Below are positions 27,636 through 38,100 of a stretch of 64,000 nt of DNA, in pieces. Below the pieces are notes generated by a model. That model saw only the letters and a program-made list of their open reading frames with translations, was not told the origin of the DNA and searched no databases. The translations under genes and the position numbers were made by a program. The stretch lies in contig NZ_OZ034750.1 of NCBI RefSeq assembly GCF_964028195.1, forward strand, positions 744,001-808,000, written 5' to 3'. The stretch's first letter is position 1, and the number at the start of each line of letters is the position of its first letter. The DNA comes from Wolbachia endosymbiont (group A) of Pogonocherus hispidulus (GTDB taxonomy: Bacteria; Pseudomonadota; Alphaproteobacteria; Rickettsiales; Anaplasmataceae).

Positions 27636-30600
27636 ATGCCGAAACGCACAGATATAGAATCTATATTAGTAATAGGAGCAGGCCCAATAGTTATAGGTCA
27701 GGCATGTGAGTTTGATTATTCCGGAACGCAAAGCTGTAAAGTATTAAAAAGTGAAGGTTATAAAGTCATTTTGGTTAACTCCAACCCCGCAACTATAATG
27801 ACAGATCCTGAGTTTTCTGATGCAACTTATATTGAGCCGGTACTGCCTGAAATCATAGAGAAAATTATAATGAAGGAGATGCCAGATGCAATATTGCCAA
27901 CAATGGGCGGGCAAACAGCACTCAATTGCGCAATAAAACTTGCAGATGATGGAGTGTTAGACAAATACAACGTAGAATTAATAGGGGTAAATAGAGAAGC
28001 AATAAAAAAAGCAGAGGATAGAGAGTTATTCCGTCAGTCCATGGATAAAATAGGGCTAAAATACCCCAAAAGTATCATTATAAAAAATCAAGAACAAATA
28101 AGAAGGGCTTTGGATTACATTGGATTACCAGCAATCATCCGCTCGTCATTCACCCTTGGTGGTGCAGGTAGCGGCATAGCATACAATAAAGAGGAGTTTT
28201 TCAATATTGCAGAAAGTGCTCTCAAAATTTCGCCAATAAATGAAGTTCAGATAGATGAATCAATTATCGGCTGGAAAGAATATGAAATGGAAGTTATCCG
28301 TGATTGTAAAGATAACTGCATAATAGTCTGTTCGATAGAAAATATTGATCCAATGGGAGTGCACACTGGGGATAGCATAACAGTTGCTCCTGCTTTGACT
28401 CTGCGTGACGTAGAATACCAACAGATGAGAAATGCATCTATAGCAGTGCTGAGAGAAATTGATGTTAGTGCCGGTGGTGCAAATGTGCAGTTTGCAGTGA
28501 ATCCTAAAGAAGATGGAAGCCTCGTTGTGATTGAAATGAATCCAAGGGTTTCTCGCTCTTCTGCACTTGCTTCAAAAGCAACAGGTTATCCTATTGCAAA
28601 AGTTGTAACTAAACTTGCTATCGGCTATTCACTCGATGAGATACGTAATGATTGCGCTCCAGTTATACCTGCTGCATTTGAACCAGTGATTGATTACATC
28701 GTCACTAAAATTCCTCGTTTTGAATTTGAGAAGTTTAAGGGGACGAATTGTGAACTATCAACTTCCATGAAATCAGTGGGGGAAGTGATGTCGATCGGCC
28801 GCACTTTTAATGAGTCGCTGCAGAAAGCTTTTCGCTCGCTTGAAACTGGGCTTACGGGACTTAATGAAGTATTTCCTGAAAATACTGATATTGATCACAT
28901 CAGATCTCAATTAGCAAAATTGCTGCCAAACAGATTACTGATTGCTGCTGACGCAATGCGTCATGGAATAAGCATAGAAGAAATAAATTCGATTACAGGA
29001 TATGACTTATGGTTTTTGCAGAATATACAGCAAATTATATTAGCTGAACAAAAAATCAAGGAAAACGGCCTTCCTGAGACTGCATATGAAATGTTAGAGC
29101 TGAAAAAAATGGGGTTTTCAGATGCAAGATTGGCAAAATTAAGCAATAAGAAAGTAGAGCAAATTGAAGAAATAAGAAAAAAATTTGGCATTAAACAAGT
29201 TTATAAGCGTGTAGACACCTGTGCAGCTGAATTTGAATCGAGCACTGCTTATATGTATGGCTGTTATGAGGGAGACATTACAAATAGGACAGAATGCGAA
29301 GCGGACATTTCTGACCGAGAAAAGGTTGTCATTTTAGGAAGTGGTCCAAATCGCATTGGTCAAGGTATTGAGTTTGATTATGCATGCGTACATGCAGCTT
29401 CTGCCGCCAAAGAAATGGGGTATGAAACAATAATGATCAACTGTAATCCAGAAACCGTTTCAACTGATTATGATACCGCTGATCGTTTATATTTCGCCCC
29501 ACTGATTGCAGAGGATGTGCTTGAAATACTAAGTAAAGAGCAAGAAAATGGCACACTGGTTGGTGTAATAGTTCAAATAGGTGGTCAAACACCTTTAAAG
29601 TTAGCCAAAGTGCTTAACGAGAGAGGTTTCAAAATTCTGGGAACTTCGTTTGATTCTATTGACCTTGCAGAAGATCGCATGAGGTTTAAAAACCTTGCTT
29701 TGCAACTTAATTTAAAACAACCTGAAAGTTCTATCTGCCATTCAGTAGAAGAAGCGTTAACCAACGCAGAAAAGGTGGGGTTTCCACTAGTAGTCAGGCC
29801 ATCATATGTCCTCGGCGGTCAGTCTATGTCGATTAGACACGATACTCAGAGCTTTAAAGAGTATGTCTTGAATCAAACCAAAATTTTTGAACACGGATCG
29901 CTGCTTCTTGATAAATTTTTAGTCAATGCAGTTGAGGTTGACGTTGATGCTGTATGTGATGGGGAAAAAGTTTTCATTGCAGCGGTCATGGAGCATATTG
30001 AAGAAGCTGGTATCCACTCTGGCGATTCAACATGCTCAATACCGACAAATACATTGAGTGACGAAGTAATAAAAGAGATCGAGCTCCAAACTGAGAGAAT
30101 AGCATTAGCATTAAAAGTGAAAGGTCTGATAAACATTCAGTTTGCTGTTCAAGAGAATAGACCTCTTGCAGAACCTGTTTGTGATGAGAAATTTTTAGGA
30201 AAAGTGCAGATGAGCACCACAGAATACTCGAATGTATTTGAGGAGCGCAGACAAGCTTTGACGACAAAATTGCCTTCAGAAATCGAGTTATGCAAGAGGT
30301 CTAGTGATGTATACATACTTGAAGTAAATTTACGAGCTAGTCGAACCGTTCCTTTTATTTCCAAGGTAATCAATATTCCTATTGCAAAGCTTGCCACTCA
30401 GGTTATTTTGGGTAAAAAATTGAATCAGGAAAACAAGCCTTTCAATCATTTTGCAGTTAAAGCTGCTGTTTTTCCATTCACGCGTTTTTCGGGAATTGAC
30501 ACTCTACTTGGTCCTGAAATGAAATCAACAGGAGAAGTAATGGGAATTGACTCATCGTTTGAAGCTGCACTTGCAAAAACGCACATGGCTGCAGGATACA

Positions 30601-31010
30601 AGTTACCAATAGAAGGAACAGCTCTGGTTTCAGTAAAAGATGATGATAAAGAGTATATATTGCCTGTTGCACGAATGTTGAAAGAACTGAGTTTTGAAAT
30701 ATATGCAACCAAAGGCACAGCTTTATATCTGAATAATAACGGCATTGCTGCAAAAGCTGTAAATAAAGTGAGAGAAGGCAGACCCCACATAGTTGATATG
30801 CTCAAAGATGGAAAAATAAATCTAGTAATCAATACTTCAAAAGGTGTGAAATCAGTCTCAGATAGCAAAGATATCAGGAGAACTGCTATTTTGCAAAATA
30901 TAGCTTACAGCACCACAGCTTCTGGGAGTAAAGCGTTAGTGCTTGCAATTCAATATGTAAAGAATAGCAAATTGGAAGTGAAATCATTACAGCAGATACA
31001 AAACGTTTAA
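27636..31010 (+). CDS. carB: Carbamoyl-phosphate synthase large subunit
   Basis: CarB makes carbamoyl phosphate from ammonia (delivered by CarA from glutamine), bicarbonate and two ATP, for pyrimidine and arginine synthesis. The protein has ATP-grasp half 1 (about 1-400, [21 protein letters not shown]), the oligomerisation region (about 400-550, [11 protein letters not shown]), ATP-grasp half 2 (about 555-970, [21 protein letters not shown]) and the MGS allosteric domain (about 970-1124). At 1124 aa it is about 50 residues longer than E. coli CarB. The excess is a 48-codon in-frame insertion at residues 842-889, bounded by an inverted repeat. It falls between INIQFAVQ and [12 protein letters not shown], just before the metal-binding Glu of the second half. 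carA is not in the window. Confidence 0.96.
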   Translation: MPKRTDIESILVIGAGPIVIGQACEFDYSGTQSCKVLKSEGYKVILVNSNPATIMTDPEFSDATYIEPVLPEIIEKIIMKEMPDAILPTMGGQTALNCAIKLADDGVLDKYNVELIGVNREAIKKAEDRELFRQSMDKIGLKYPKSIIIKNQEQIRRALDYIGLPAIIRSSFTLGGAGSGIAYNKEEFFNIAESALKISPINEVQIDESIIGWKEYEMEVIRDCKDNCIIVCSIENIDPMGVHTGDSITVAPALTLRDVEYQQMRNASIAVLREIDVSAGGANVQFAVNPKEDGSLVVIEMNPRVSRSSALASKATGYPIAKVVTKLAIGYSLDEIRNDCAPVIPAAFEPVIDYIVTKIPRFEFEKFKGTNCELSTSMKSVGEVMSIGRTFNESLQKAFRSLETGLTGLNEVFPENTDIDHIRSQLAKLLPNRLLIAADAMRHGISIEEINSITGYDLWFLQNIQQIILAEQKIKENGLPETAYEMLELKKMGFSDARLAKLSNKKVEQIEEIRKKFGIKQVYKRVDTCAAEFESSTAYMYGCYEGDITNRTECEADISDREKVVILGSGPNRIGQGIEFDYACVHAASAAKEMGYETIMINCNPETVSTDYDTADRLYFAPLIAEDVLEILSKEQENGTLVGVIVQIGGQTPLKLAKVLNERGFKILGTSFDSIDLAEDRMRFKNLALQLNLKQPESSICHSVEEALTNAEKVGFPLVVRPSYVLGGQSMSIRHDTQSFKEYVLNQTKIFEHGSLLLDKFLVNAVEVDVDAVCDGEKVFIAAVMEHIEEAGIHSGDSTCSIPTNTLSDEVIKEIELQTERIALALKVKGLINIQFAVQENRPLAEPVCDEKFLGKVQMSTTEYSNVFEERRQALTTKLPSEIELCKRSSDVYILEVNLRASRTVPFISKVINIPIAKLATQVILGKKLNQENKPFNHFAVKAAVFPFTRFSGIDTLLGPEMKSTGEVMGIDSSFEAALAKTHMAAGYKLPIEGTALVSVKDDDKEYILPVARMLKELSFEIYATKGTALYLNNNGIAAKAVNKVREGRPHIVDMLKDGKINLVINTSKGVKSVSDSKDIRRTAILQNIAYSTTASGSKALVLAIQYVKNSKLEVKSLQQIQNV
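30159..30302 (+). repeat. In-frame palindromic element inside carB (48 codons)
   Basis: AGACCTCTTGCA (30159-30170) and its exact complement TGCAAGAGGTCT (30291-30302) bound 144 bp that have no counterpart in other CarB proteins. The length is a multiple of three and begins at a codon boundary (codon 842), so the reading frame is kept. Size, inverted ends and protein-coding location match the behaviour of Rickettsiales palindromic elements (RPE/WPE type), although I cannot confirm family membership. Confidence 0.65.
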
Positions 31011-31030
31011 ATATCAAAACTAAAATAATT

Positions 31031-31064
31031 CATTACTCTATCTCGAAATCGTGGTAGAGTAATG
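31031..31064 (+). terminator. Hairpin after carB
   Basis: CATTACTCTA (31031-31040) pairs perfectly with TAGAGTAATG (31055-31064) across a 14-base loop, starting about 20 bp past the carB stop. There is no T run after it, so it is a terminator-like or RNA-stabilising hairpin rather than a proven intrinsic terminator. Confidence 0.45.
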
Positions 31065-31140
31065 TAAGTCAAATTTCTTTACTGACTTGCCTATGTATTA
31101 TAGTATTTATCAAAGAATTAATGGGTAATGGTTATATAAC

Positions 31141-32505
31141 ATGACTTATGAGATAAAAAAGCAACAAACAATAGACCAACAAATTCTTGAAAGTGATATA
31201 GAAGATCCGACGAAGTTCTCTCTTAATCAAGAGTATAACTTTGCCAAAAATGATTTGTCAAACAAAACAGATGAACACGAAAGTGATAATCGACTACAGA
31301 ACTCTAGTGATCATGATTCAGATGATAGTTCCGCTGATAGACGCCTTACTGAATCAAGTGATTGGGACTCAAATTCGAGCTGTAATTCAGATTATTCTTG
31401 TTTTTCGGAAGATGGCTCACTTTTAATGGATCTAGAAATACTATTAACTGAAAATGAAAAGAAGCTGATTGGTAAATTTTGTAAGAAGATGAAAAAGGTG
31501 GAAGAAGAAAATAACAAAGGAAGTGCTTTAAAGCTTATTCAATACATAACAAATGAATACTTAAGGAAAGGGATAAGACTAAATTTATGTTATGGTGATC
31601 GTTATAGAACTGTAACAAATTTGATATTTGAAGAAATAATAGATGTTATTAAGAATGAAGGTCTATGCCCTAGCAGTAAAGCGCATGCATTTGGAGGTCA
31701 GGATGTTTCCTGTAACAATGAAGATCAAGATGATGACAACACGAATGAAGCACTGGAAGATGGTAATTTAGACATCATAAGAAACACCATTAGGGATTTA
31801 TTGTTAAAAGGTGGGAAAGTAGAAAGAGGTCTCTTCGATGGTGGTGAGCTAGGACATGTAACTTCTGATTTTGGTTATGTAAATGATCTCTTTGCACAAT
31901 GTGAGAAAATTGAAAACGATCTAAAAAATGTAGCATATGAAAGTATTGTAAACAAAAATGAGCAAGCTCAAAAGGACAAATTAGAATTAAAAGTAGAGAT
32001 AGATAATGAGTGCTTTTGTATAAAATATCCACAAGATAGTACTGTTGAAGTTGCAAAAATCCTAAGCAATGAAAAGAATAAAGGTTTAAACTTAAGAGTT
32101 GGTATACTGCAAATTGGAGAAAGTATAGTAAGAGTTGAAAGCTACAACGGAAAAAGAAATTATCTGGATGTTTGTAAGCAAGGTGTAACATTATCTTTTG
32201 ATAGTGAAGCAGGAAAAATCAGTATTCATCTAAATCCTAAGGAAAATAGTAATGAAATAGAAGTAGAGATTGATAAGGAGAGCGAAGCAAGGCTTAACGA
32301 GTTAGAAGATAAGGGGAAAAATTTAGGAGAAAACTGTCTTTTAGGAGGAAAAAGCGTTCTGGAAGCTATACGAGATGGAAATTTTGAAAGAAATAGAAGT
32401 ATTATACCAACTAGCGTAATTGAACAGCCAAATGCTGCAACGAATATTCCACAATCTTACCTAGAGAACATTTCCCTGGACGTAGACAATCACAGAACTA
32501 AATAA
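31141..32505 (+). CDS. Acidic protein of unknown function (454 aa)
   Basis: I do not recognise this family. Residues about 40-95 are extremely rich in Asp, Ser and Glu (SSDHDSDDSSADRR, then a Ser/Asp/Cys stretch) and probably disordered. A helical block follows at about 100-170 (ILLTENEKKLIGKFCKKM...KGSALKLIQYITNEYLRKGI), then a second acidic linker. Residues about 270-375 look like beta-strand-rich alternating sequence (LELKVEIDNECFCIKYP, VTLSFDSEAGKISIHL). No signal peptide, membrane segment or ankyrin repeat is seen. The gene is monocistronic between carB and an Rpn-type gene. A secreted effector is conceivable but there is no direct evidence. Confidence 0.75.
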   Translation: MTYEIKKQQTIDQQILESDIEDPTKFSLNQEYNFAKNDLSNKTDEHESDNRLQNSSDHDSDDSSADRRLTESSDWDSNSSCNSDYSCFSEDGSLLMDLEILLTENEKKLIGKFCKKMKKVEEENNKGSALKLIQYITNEYLRKGIRLNLCYGDRYRTVTNLIFEEIIDVIKNEGLCPSSKAHAFGGQDVSCNNEDQDDDNTNEALEDGNLDIIRNTIRDLLLKGGKVERGLFDGGELGHVTSDFGYVNDLFAQCEKIENDLKNVAYESIVNKNEQAQKDKLELKVEIDNECFCIKYPQDSTVEVAKILSNEKNKGLNLRVGILQIGESIVRVESYNGKRNYLDVCKQGVTLSFDSEAGKISIHLNPKENSNEIEVEIDKESEARLNELEDKGKNLGENCLLGGKSVLEAIRDGNFERNRSIIPTSVIEQPNAATNIPQSYLENISLDVDNHRTK

Positions 32506-32673
32506 GTAACCGTTCACTGTTAGACTGCATTCTGTGATTTTTAGCAAAACACGATCTTTCATTTGAGCTTTCTTCAATTTAAAATAAATACAGAAACTAG
32601 CTATCTTCAAAAATATGGTTGAATAATTATTAATAATAGTGTATAATTATTAATACTTTTAAGCACTTTGGCT

Positions 32674-33555
32674 ATGGCTCTTTCAAAATTTCTCGATCCT
32701 CGCAATGATTTGTGTTTCAAAAAAATCTTTGGAACGGAAAAAAATAAGAATATTCTCATACATTTTTTGAATGATATCTTAGGATTTGCTGAGGTAAATG
32801 CAATACAAGAAGTTGAGTTCCTCAGTACTATTATGGATCCCGAAGTTGCCTCTGATAAACAAAGTATTGTTGATGTTCTCTGCAAAGATTCTATTGGTAA
32901 TAGGTTTGTGATTGAGATGCAGCTTGCTCGTGATAAAGGTTTTGAGAAACGCGCTCAACTATATGCTGCTAAGGCTTACTCAAGACAATTAGATAAATCT
33001 GGAAATTACATTGATTTAAAGAAAGTCTTCTTTATTGCTATATCAAATTGTAACTTACTTCCTGAAGAAGTTGATTATATCTCTACTCATAATATACGTG
33101 ATATAAAAACTAATGGACATTACTTAAAAGATTTTCAATTTGTCTTTATAGAATTGCCCAAATTTTCAAAAAGTAAAGTAGAGCAGTTAGAAAGTACAGT
33201 AGAAAGGTGGTGTTTCTTTTTTAAATACGCAGAAGAAACAACAGAAGAGGACTTAAAAGAGATAGCAGAAAAAGCGCCAATAATAAAGCTAGCATATGAT
33301 GAGTTAGATAAGTTTCGTTGGAACGAAAAAGATTTAGTAGCTTACGAAGAAAGGATAATGGATCTACGCAAAGAAGAAGCTATTCTTGAATACAGACTTG
33401 ATCTTGCTGAAGAGAAAGGTAGAGAGGAAGGTAGAAAAGAAAGGGAAATTGAAGTCGCAAAAGCAATGCTGACTAATAATGTTGATGTCAACACTATTGT
33501 CAAGTTTACTGGCCTTTCTATTAGTGAGATTGAAGAATTAAGTGAAAATCTGTGA
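32674..33555 (+). CDS. Rpn-like PD-(D/E)XK nuclease family transposase (second copy)
   Basis: The 293-aa paralogue of the 18401-19294 product begins MALSKFLDPRNDLCFKKIFG. It keeps D67 (IVDVLC), E81 and Q83 (IEMQ) and the FEKRAQLYAAKAYSRQ stretch. A TTG at 32668 would add two residues, but ATG 32674 matches the paralogue's start. The C-terminal helical tail ends SISEIEELSENL. It is transcribed towards the convergent epimerase-like gene, only about 30 bp away. No frameshift is visible. Confidence 0.85.
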   Translation: MALSKFLDPRNDLCFKKIFGTEKNKNILIHFLNDILGFAEVNAIQEVEFLSTIMDPEVASDKQSIVDVLCKDSIGNRFVIEMQLARDKGFEKRAQLYAAKAYSRQLDKSGNYIDLKKVFFIAISNCNLLPEEVDYISTHNIRDIKTNGHYLKDFQFVFIELPKFSKSKVEQLESTVERWCFFFKYAEETTEEDLKEIAEKAPIIKLAYDELDKFRWNEKDLVAYEERIMDLRKEEAILEYRLDLAEEKGREEGRKEREIEVAKAMLTNNVDVNTIVKFTGLSISEIEELSENL

Positions 33556-33584
33556 ACGGTTACACTAAACAATAGGCCTATCTA

Positions 33585-34400
33585 TCATTCTAATGTGATT
33601 TCAGTTTTTTTTACGTGCAAACTCTCTAATCCCACCTTATAGTTAGGATAAATTAGAGAGACATTAAGATCTTTTTTAATTTTAACATTACTTACTTTTT
33701 TTGACCCTAAATAAAAACTCTGTGCATAATCTGGTAAGGAAGAAACCTCAATTGGCTCTGGAGGACTAACATTGAGAAGTTTGGCTGCATACATTATCAC
33801 TTCAGATTGTGTAGTGGGTAAATCATCTGCACAATTGTATATTTCACCAGGTTTTATGTTTTGCATGGAAGAAAATAGAATGTTCGATATATCTTCAACG
33901 TGAATACGAGAAAAAAAATGCCCTTCTTTTTTCACATTTTTTGCTTTGCCAAGCTGCAAGTCAATTAACACGTTCCTACCAGGACCGTATATTCCAGCTA
34001 AACGAAAAATATGTACAGGCAGTTTGCTATTCAGCCACTTCTTTTCAGATCTAAGGCGCTTTTCTCCTCTGATTTCTATAGGTTTTGTTTCAGATTCCTC
34101 ATTCACCCAATTACCAGAGTAATCACCATAAACGCTAGTTGCAGACAAATAACCAAACCATTTAACATTTTGCAGGCAATCACCATATCTCTCCATAACA
34201 TCATCACCATCTGGAGGAATAGAAATTAAAACGTGCGTTGCGCTTTTAAGCAGATCTTGACTAACTTTCTCATAATTAAAGAGGATTACATTTTGTATAT
34301 TTTTACTTCTTGATGTGCCACTGACTTTCCAACCTAAGTTCAGCAGTTTTTTCGATAAAAATTTAGCTACATATCCATAACCAAAGCAAAACAAGTGCAT
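33585..34400 (-). CDS. NAD(P)-binding epimerase/dehydratase-like protein (extended SDR)
   Basis: The 271-aa protein opens with a Rossmann glycine motif, MHLFCFGYGYVAKFLSKKL (GxGxxA type). It continues with a YLSATSVYGDYSG segment resembling the SDR active-site region and an FRLAGIYGPGRN stretch typical of the NAD-dependent epimerase family. The substrate is unknown. The canonical YxxxK is not obvious; a lysine-rich EKRLRSEKKW segment sits near the expected place. It lies 5 bp downstream of the esterase gene on the same strand, so the two are probably co-transcribed. Confidence 0.8.
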   Translation of the reverse strand: MHLFCFGYGYVAKFLSKKLLNLGWKVSGTSRSKNIQNVILFNYEKVSQDLLKSATHVLISIPPDGDDVMERYGDCLQNVKWFGYLSATSVYGDYSGNWVNEESETKPIEIRGEKRLRSEKKWLNSKLPVHIFRLAGIYGPGRNVLIDLQLGKAKNVKKEGHFFSRIHVEDISNILFSSMQNIKPGEIYNCADDLPTTQSEVIMYAAKLLNVSPPEPIEVSSLPDYAQSFYLGSKKVSNVKIKKDLNVSLIYPNYKVGLESLHVKKTEITLE

Positions 34401-34405
34401 GAAAA

Positions 34406-35050
34406 TTAATTTTTAAAATTCTTCTTGATAAATTCTACTCCTAATTTTATCCCCTCTTCATTAATAATATGCCCTAATGCATGAATTGGGTGCCCTTCAA
34501 CATTTATTCCATTTTCTTTCAAAGCTTTAACCGCTAAGTCGAGGGACGAAAAAGGTACCACGTCGTCAGCATCACCATGGATAACACATATGTTAGGTTT
34601 TGACTTGATCTCTGGTGCAGTTTTTGAAGGTGAAAGAAACCTACCAGAGTATGCAACAACTGATGCACATGATTGAGAGCGGGTGAGAGCTGTATGTATT
34701 GCAAGCATTGCTCCTTGAGAAAATCCAACTAAAGAAAGTTGCGTATCTTTTAAATTAAGCTCCTTTAATTTTGTATCAATGAAATGATTTACAATTGATG
34801 TAGCATTTTTTACTCCATTATATAGCGCTTCCTCACTACGATCTTCCAAGCTGAACCACTGATAACCATCACCTATTTCTCTTTCAAACGGAGCATTGGG
34901 TGCTACAAAATATGACTCGGGTAAAAACTTGCTCATAACTTTAGCAAGGTGAATGAAATTATCGCCACTTGAGCCCCAACCATGTAAAAAAATAATCAAA
35001 TTTTTCTTATTTCCGCCTGCACAAATTTCTTGGCCTTTAAGTTCAATCAT
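34406..35050 (-). CDS. Phospholipase/carboxylesterase (alpha/beta hydrolase)
   Basis: The 214-aa serine hydrolase shows the family landmarks: an oxyanion-hole LHGWGSSGDNF near the start, the nucleophile motif GFSQG, a catalytic Asp in HGDADDVVPF and His in LGHIINEEG. The open frame extends upstream to 35086, but ATG at 35050 (MIELKGQE) is preferred because AAAAGGAAAAG precedes it. The fold class hydrolyses short acyl esters or lysophospholipids; the real substrate here is unknown. It is first in a two-gene unit with the epimerase-like gene. Confidence 0.87.
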   Translation of the reverse strand: MIELKGQEICAGGNKKNLIIFLHGWGSSGDNFIHLAKVMSKFLPESYFVAPNAPFEREIGDGYQWFSLEDRSEEALYNGVKNATSIVNHFIDTKLKELNLKDTQLSLVGFSQGAMLAIHTALTRSQSCASVVAYSGRFLSPSKTAPEIKSKPNICVIHGDADDVVPFSSLDLAVKALKENGINVEGHPIHALGHIINEEGIKLGVEFIKKNFKN

Positions 35051-35180
35051 TTCTTTTCCTTTTGCATTTATATTTTTATTTAACACTAATTTTCAAATTT
35101 GTAAAAACATACTGTAATTGCTGTTGAATGATGGAGAGACATACTCCATTATTTTATACCTATAGCTAACTGAAAAAAGG

Positions 35181-35268
35181 TGACCTTACCCAGAAAAAGT
35201 AGAGAGAAAGTTAAGACGTTTTTGTCATGAGAATGATGCATCAAATTGTGTAGGAATGCAATAATTAA
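35181..35268 (-). mobile_element. IS3-family end fragment
   Basis: TGACCTTACCCAGAAAAAG at 35181 and the following 70 bp match, with scattered changes, the complement of the right end of the IS3 element at 16912-18189, including the last codons of orfB. The rest of that element is missing. Confidence 0.75.
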
Positions 35269-35285
35269 GGGAGTGTTAAATAAAC
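35269..35285. repeat. Solo IS256-type terminal repeat
   Basis: GGGAGTGTTAAATAAAC is the complement of the end of the IS256-type remnant at 45376-45392. It sits between an IS3 end and an IS4 end, so it marks an old junction. Confidence 0.55.
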
Positions 35286-36442
35286 CATGCGCGTCAAGTT
35301 AAGGAAAAAAAGATATGAAGGAGATAGAATAATAAGGTATAAGTTCTCCCAGATATGTTTTTAGTGAGAGAACTAACGATGAATAAAATAGCTTGCCTAT
35401 CAAATAACCTCAACAAATTTTTCAATGAAAGGGCAAATGAGGTATCAATTGAAACAGGATTTGTGAAAAGGAAGAGAAAACTGAGCGGTTCATCATTCAT
35501 AAAAGCTATAATTTTTGGCAATATAGGAATTGAAAATTGCAGCATAGATACAATGTGCCAATTATTAAACGAAGAATCTGTGGTAATGACGAAACAGGGT
35601 TTAGATTTCAGATTTACTAAAGAAGCAGTGGAATTTATGAAAAGAATGTATAATGAATCTATGGCTTTATTTAAAAATATCTTGCAAGTTGATTGTAGAA
35701 TCTTGCAGCAATTTAAAAGCGTCAAGTTATTGGATAGTAGCTATATTAGCCTGCCTAACAGTATGGAAAACCTGTATAAAGGGTATGGTACTAGTTACAA
35801 GGTTATGAGAGTAATACTAAGTCTGGAATAAAGTTGCAATTAGTTTTTGATTACTTAAATCAGACATTGGATCAACTTAACATAACGGAGGGAATAAGGT
35901 CAGATCAAGGTTATAGGGAGCATTTGATCGATATATCAAGTAATGATTTGCTAATATCTGACCTTGGTTATTTTGTGCCAAGTTCTTTTAAACAGATCAA
36001 TGAAACGGGAGCTTATTTTATTAGTCGTTGATACCAATATATATGCTATAGAAACAAATCAAAAAATGGAATTATTGGAATGTTTAGGAGACAAGCTATT
36101 TTTAGAAACTGAGGTATTATTGGGAAAAGAAGCAAAGATTAGAGTAAGAATGATATGTCAGAAACTAACTGAAGAGCAGTCTATAGCCAGAAGAAGAAAA
36201 GCTAATAAATTGGCAAAATCGCATGGATATACATCTTCCAAAAGGAATCAAAAATTGTTGAACTGGTCAATATTCATAACTAATATTCCAGAGGATAAAA
36301 TTAGCGCTGAGCAAGTATTAACAATCTACAGAGTAAGGTGGCAAATTGAGTTGTTATTTAAACTATACAAGAGCTATATAAGACTTGATGAACTAAAAGG
36401 GAAGCCACATAGAGTATTGTGTGAATTATATGCTAAATTATG
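35286..36442 (+). mobile_element. IS4-family element, truncated on the right by IS66
   Basis: The left end contains GCGTCAAGTTAAGG (also found solo at 26462). The element is cut at 36443, where the IS66 end GTATCCGTTCAGCGGAG begins. Its transposase is broken. Confidence 0.7.
35379..36442 (+). pseudogene. IS4-family transposase, frameshifted and truncated
   Basis: The frame starts at ATG 35379 (MNKIACLSNNLNKFFNE) and is carried through three registers by frameshifts near 35815 and 36020. It includes VKLLDSSYISLP (first DDE Asp), an LLISDLGYF block (second Asp) and the signature YRVRWQIELLFKLYKS (the Y-(2)-R-(3)-E-(6)-K motif of IS4). The C-terminal end is removed by the IS66 insertion or recombination. 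Confidence 0.82.
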
Positions 36443-36934
36443 GTATCCGTTCAGCGGAGTGGCAGAATAAGGTAGACAAGGTGATCTAAAAAGATAATCA
36501 TAGAGCAAAAGTGAGGTAATGTGGTAAACCTTTTAGAACTTTGCAAAAATTTACAGCAAAAAATAGAAAAGTTAGAAGCAAAAATAGAAAGGCTGGAAAG
36601 AGAGAATGAAAGTTTAAAAGCAGAAAATAAAGCTTTAAAGATAGAGAACGCTGAATTAAAGGAAAGGCTCGGTTTAAACTCAAAAAATTCATCTCTGCCA
36701 AGCTCTAAAGAATTATACAAAATAAAGAAGGACAAGCCAAAAAGCGAAAGGAATATTGGCGTTCAGGTTGGGCATAAAGGAAGTTTTCGTGCCAAAATGG
36801 AAGCAGATAAAGTAGTAAAGATAGAGTTGCCCTATAGTTGCGAATGTGGTGGAGAGCTTGCAATAGGTGAAAAGCCGTATATTCACCAGAAAGTTGATCT
36901 GCAAGAAATTAAGCCGTATGTAGTAGAGTATCAG
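36443..36934 (+). mobile_element. IS66-family element fragment (5' part)
   Basis: It starts with GTATCCGTTCAGCGGAG at 36443 and is about 90% like the copy at 24925. It is cut near 36934, after the codons for VVEYQ, by a group II intron. The other half of the element is not found downstream of the intron. Confidence 0.85.
36521..36934 (+). pseudogene. IS66 transposase N-terminal fragment
   Basis: From GTG 36521 the frame reads VNLLELCKNLQQKIEKLE, a leucine-zipper-like coiled coil, the basic KIKKDKPKSERN stretch and the first zinc-ligand CECGGE. It ends at the group II intron junction. The catalytic DDE part is absent. Confidence 0.85.
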
Positions 36935-38080
36935 CGTGTGTCCAGAGAAGGTGAGTATGTTCAGTAGGAGTTAAACCTACTGAGATAAAAGTCGGAGTCC
37001 CGTAGCTTGGGTAGCAGCATGTAGGGAGACCAAAGTGTTGAAGCCTACCGACAACGTTATCGTAGGATAATGGCGAATTACCAGGCCGTAGCGAAAGCGA
37101 ACACATAGGTGGCCTCGAAAGCTACAAGTCCTAAAGGCTGAGCCCACGTTGGTAGGGTGAAGGCAATATGGATAGCTGAAAACCCGAATGATACGGCATA
37201 TCTACTTTAGCGGGGTGATAGTGATGGCATAGTAATGAGGACATATGAAGCAACTGGAGAAGCCCTACTCATCCCAGGGAGAAATACCTTGGAGTGGTAG
37301 GTTCTATAACTGGAAAACAGGAAATGAATCGAAGATGAAAGGGTGGCGGATGGGTGCGTAGTAGTGAAGAAGTGAGGTAACTCTCATGGAGCAAAGGCAC
37401 CCTGCTAGTAGAAATCATTTAACAAAAGGAAGGTAAAGGTAAAAATGATAAAAATGCCAATAAAATTACAAGACCTGAGAAGGAACCAAAGCAAAGGCAG
37501 AACCGGAATGGCGATTCTGGGGAATCTATGTTCACGTCTGCAAGATGGAGACACTAGAAGAAGCATATAAGCTAATAAAGAAAAGTAATGGGGCACCAGG
37601 AATTGATGGGGTGACATTCAAATCGATAGAGGCAGAAGGCTTAGAAAAGTATCTTCAGCAAATAAGACACGAACTAATAACCAAAACCTATAGCCCAAAT
37701 AGGAATCGGAGAAAGGAAATACCAAAAGTTGGGGGGAAACTCAGAACGTTGAACATACCCTGCATCCGGGATAGAATAGTGCAAAGTGCACTAAAGCTAA
37801 TAATTGAACCAATATTTGAATCGGACTTTCAGGACGGATCGTATGGATATAGACCAAAGAGAAAAGCGCATGAAGCAATGAACAGAGTAGCGGAAGCAGT
37901 AATCAAAGGCAAAACAAAATGTATTGACGTAGATCTGAAATCCTACTTTGATAATGTGCGACATCATACTCTTATGGAAAAGATTTCCAAGAGGATAGAT
38001 GACAAAGAAATCATGCACTTGATCAAGCTAATTCTCAAGGTAGGAGGGAAACGAGGAATAGCGCAAGGGTCACCAATTAC
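36935..38080 (+). mobile_element. Group II intron 1, 3'-truncated
   Basis: The RNA part begins near GTGTGTCC (about 36936) inside the IS66 transposase gene and runs about 500 bp with the usual G-rich, ORF-poor character before the reverse transcriptase frame. Domains V and VI are missing because the intron is cut near 38080 by a recombinase-derived sequence, so it cannot splice or move. Confidence 0.7.
37445..38080 (+). pseudogene. Group II intron reverse transcriptase, truncated (intron 1)
   Basis: The likely start is ATG 37445 (MIKMPIKLQDLRRN), with a frameshift near 37482. The longest frame (37545-38108) holds RT blocks 0-3: SNGAPGIDGVTFKSIE, LRTLNIPCIRDRIVQSAL, YGYRPKRKAHEA and CIDVDLKSYFDNV, ending at GIAQGSP. 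The YADD-containing palm end, domain X and any endonuclease are lost. The last eight codons of the open frame come from the adjoining inverted recombinase tail. Confidence 0.82.
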
Positions 38081-38100
38081 TCCGCCAACAACGTTGCAAA
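37941..38100 (+). repeat. Inverted 160-bp repeat, left copy
   Basis: This segment is repeated in opposite orientation at 39981-40140 with only a few differences. It holds an RT fragment (from SYFDNVRHHTLMEK) joined to about 20 bp of the serine recombinase 3' end in reverse. Confidence 0.85.

Noticed and set aside
30446..30868. 140-codon minus-strand frame over the end of carB
   Set aside because: Antisense to strongly conserved CarB sequence; a shadow.
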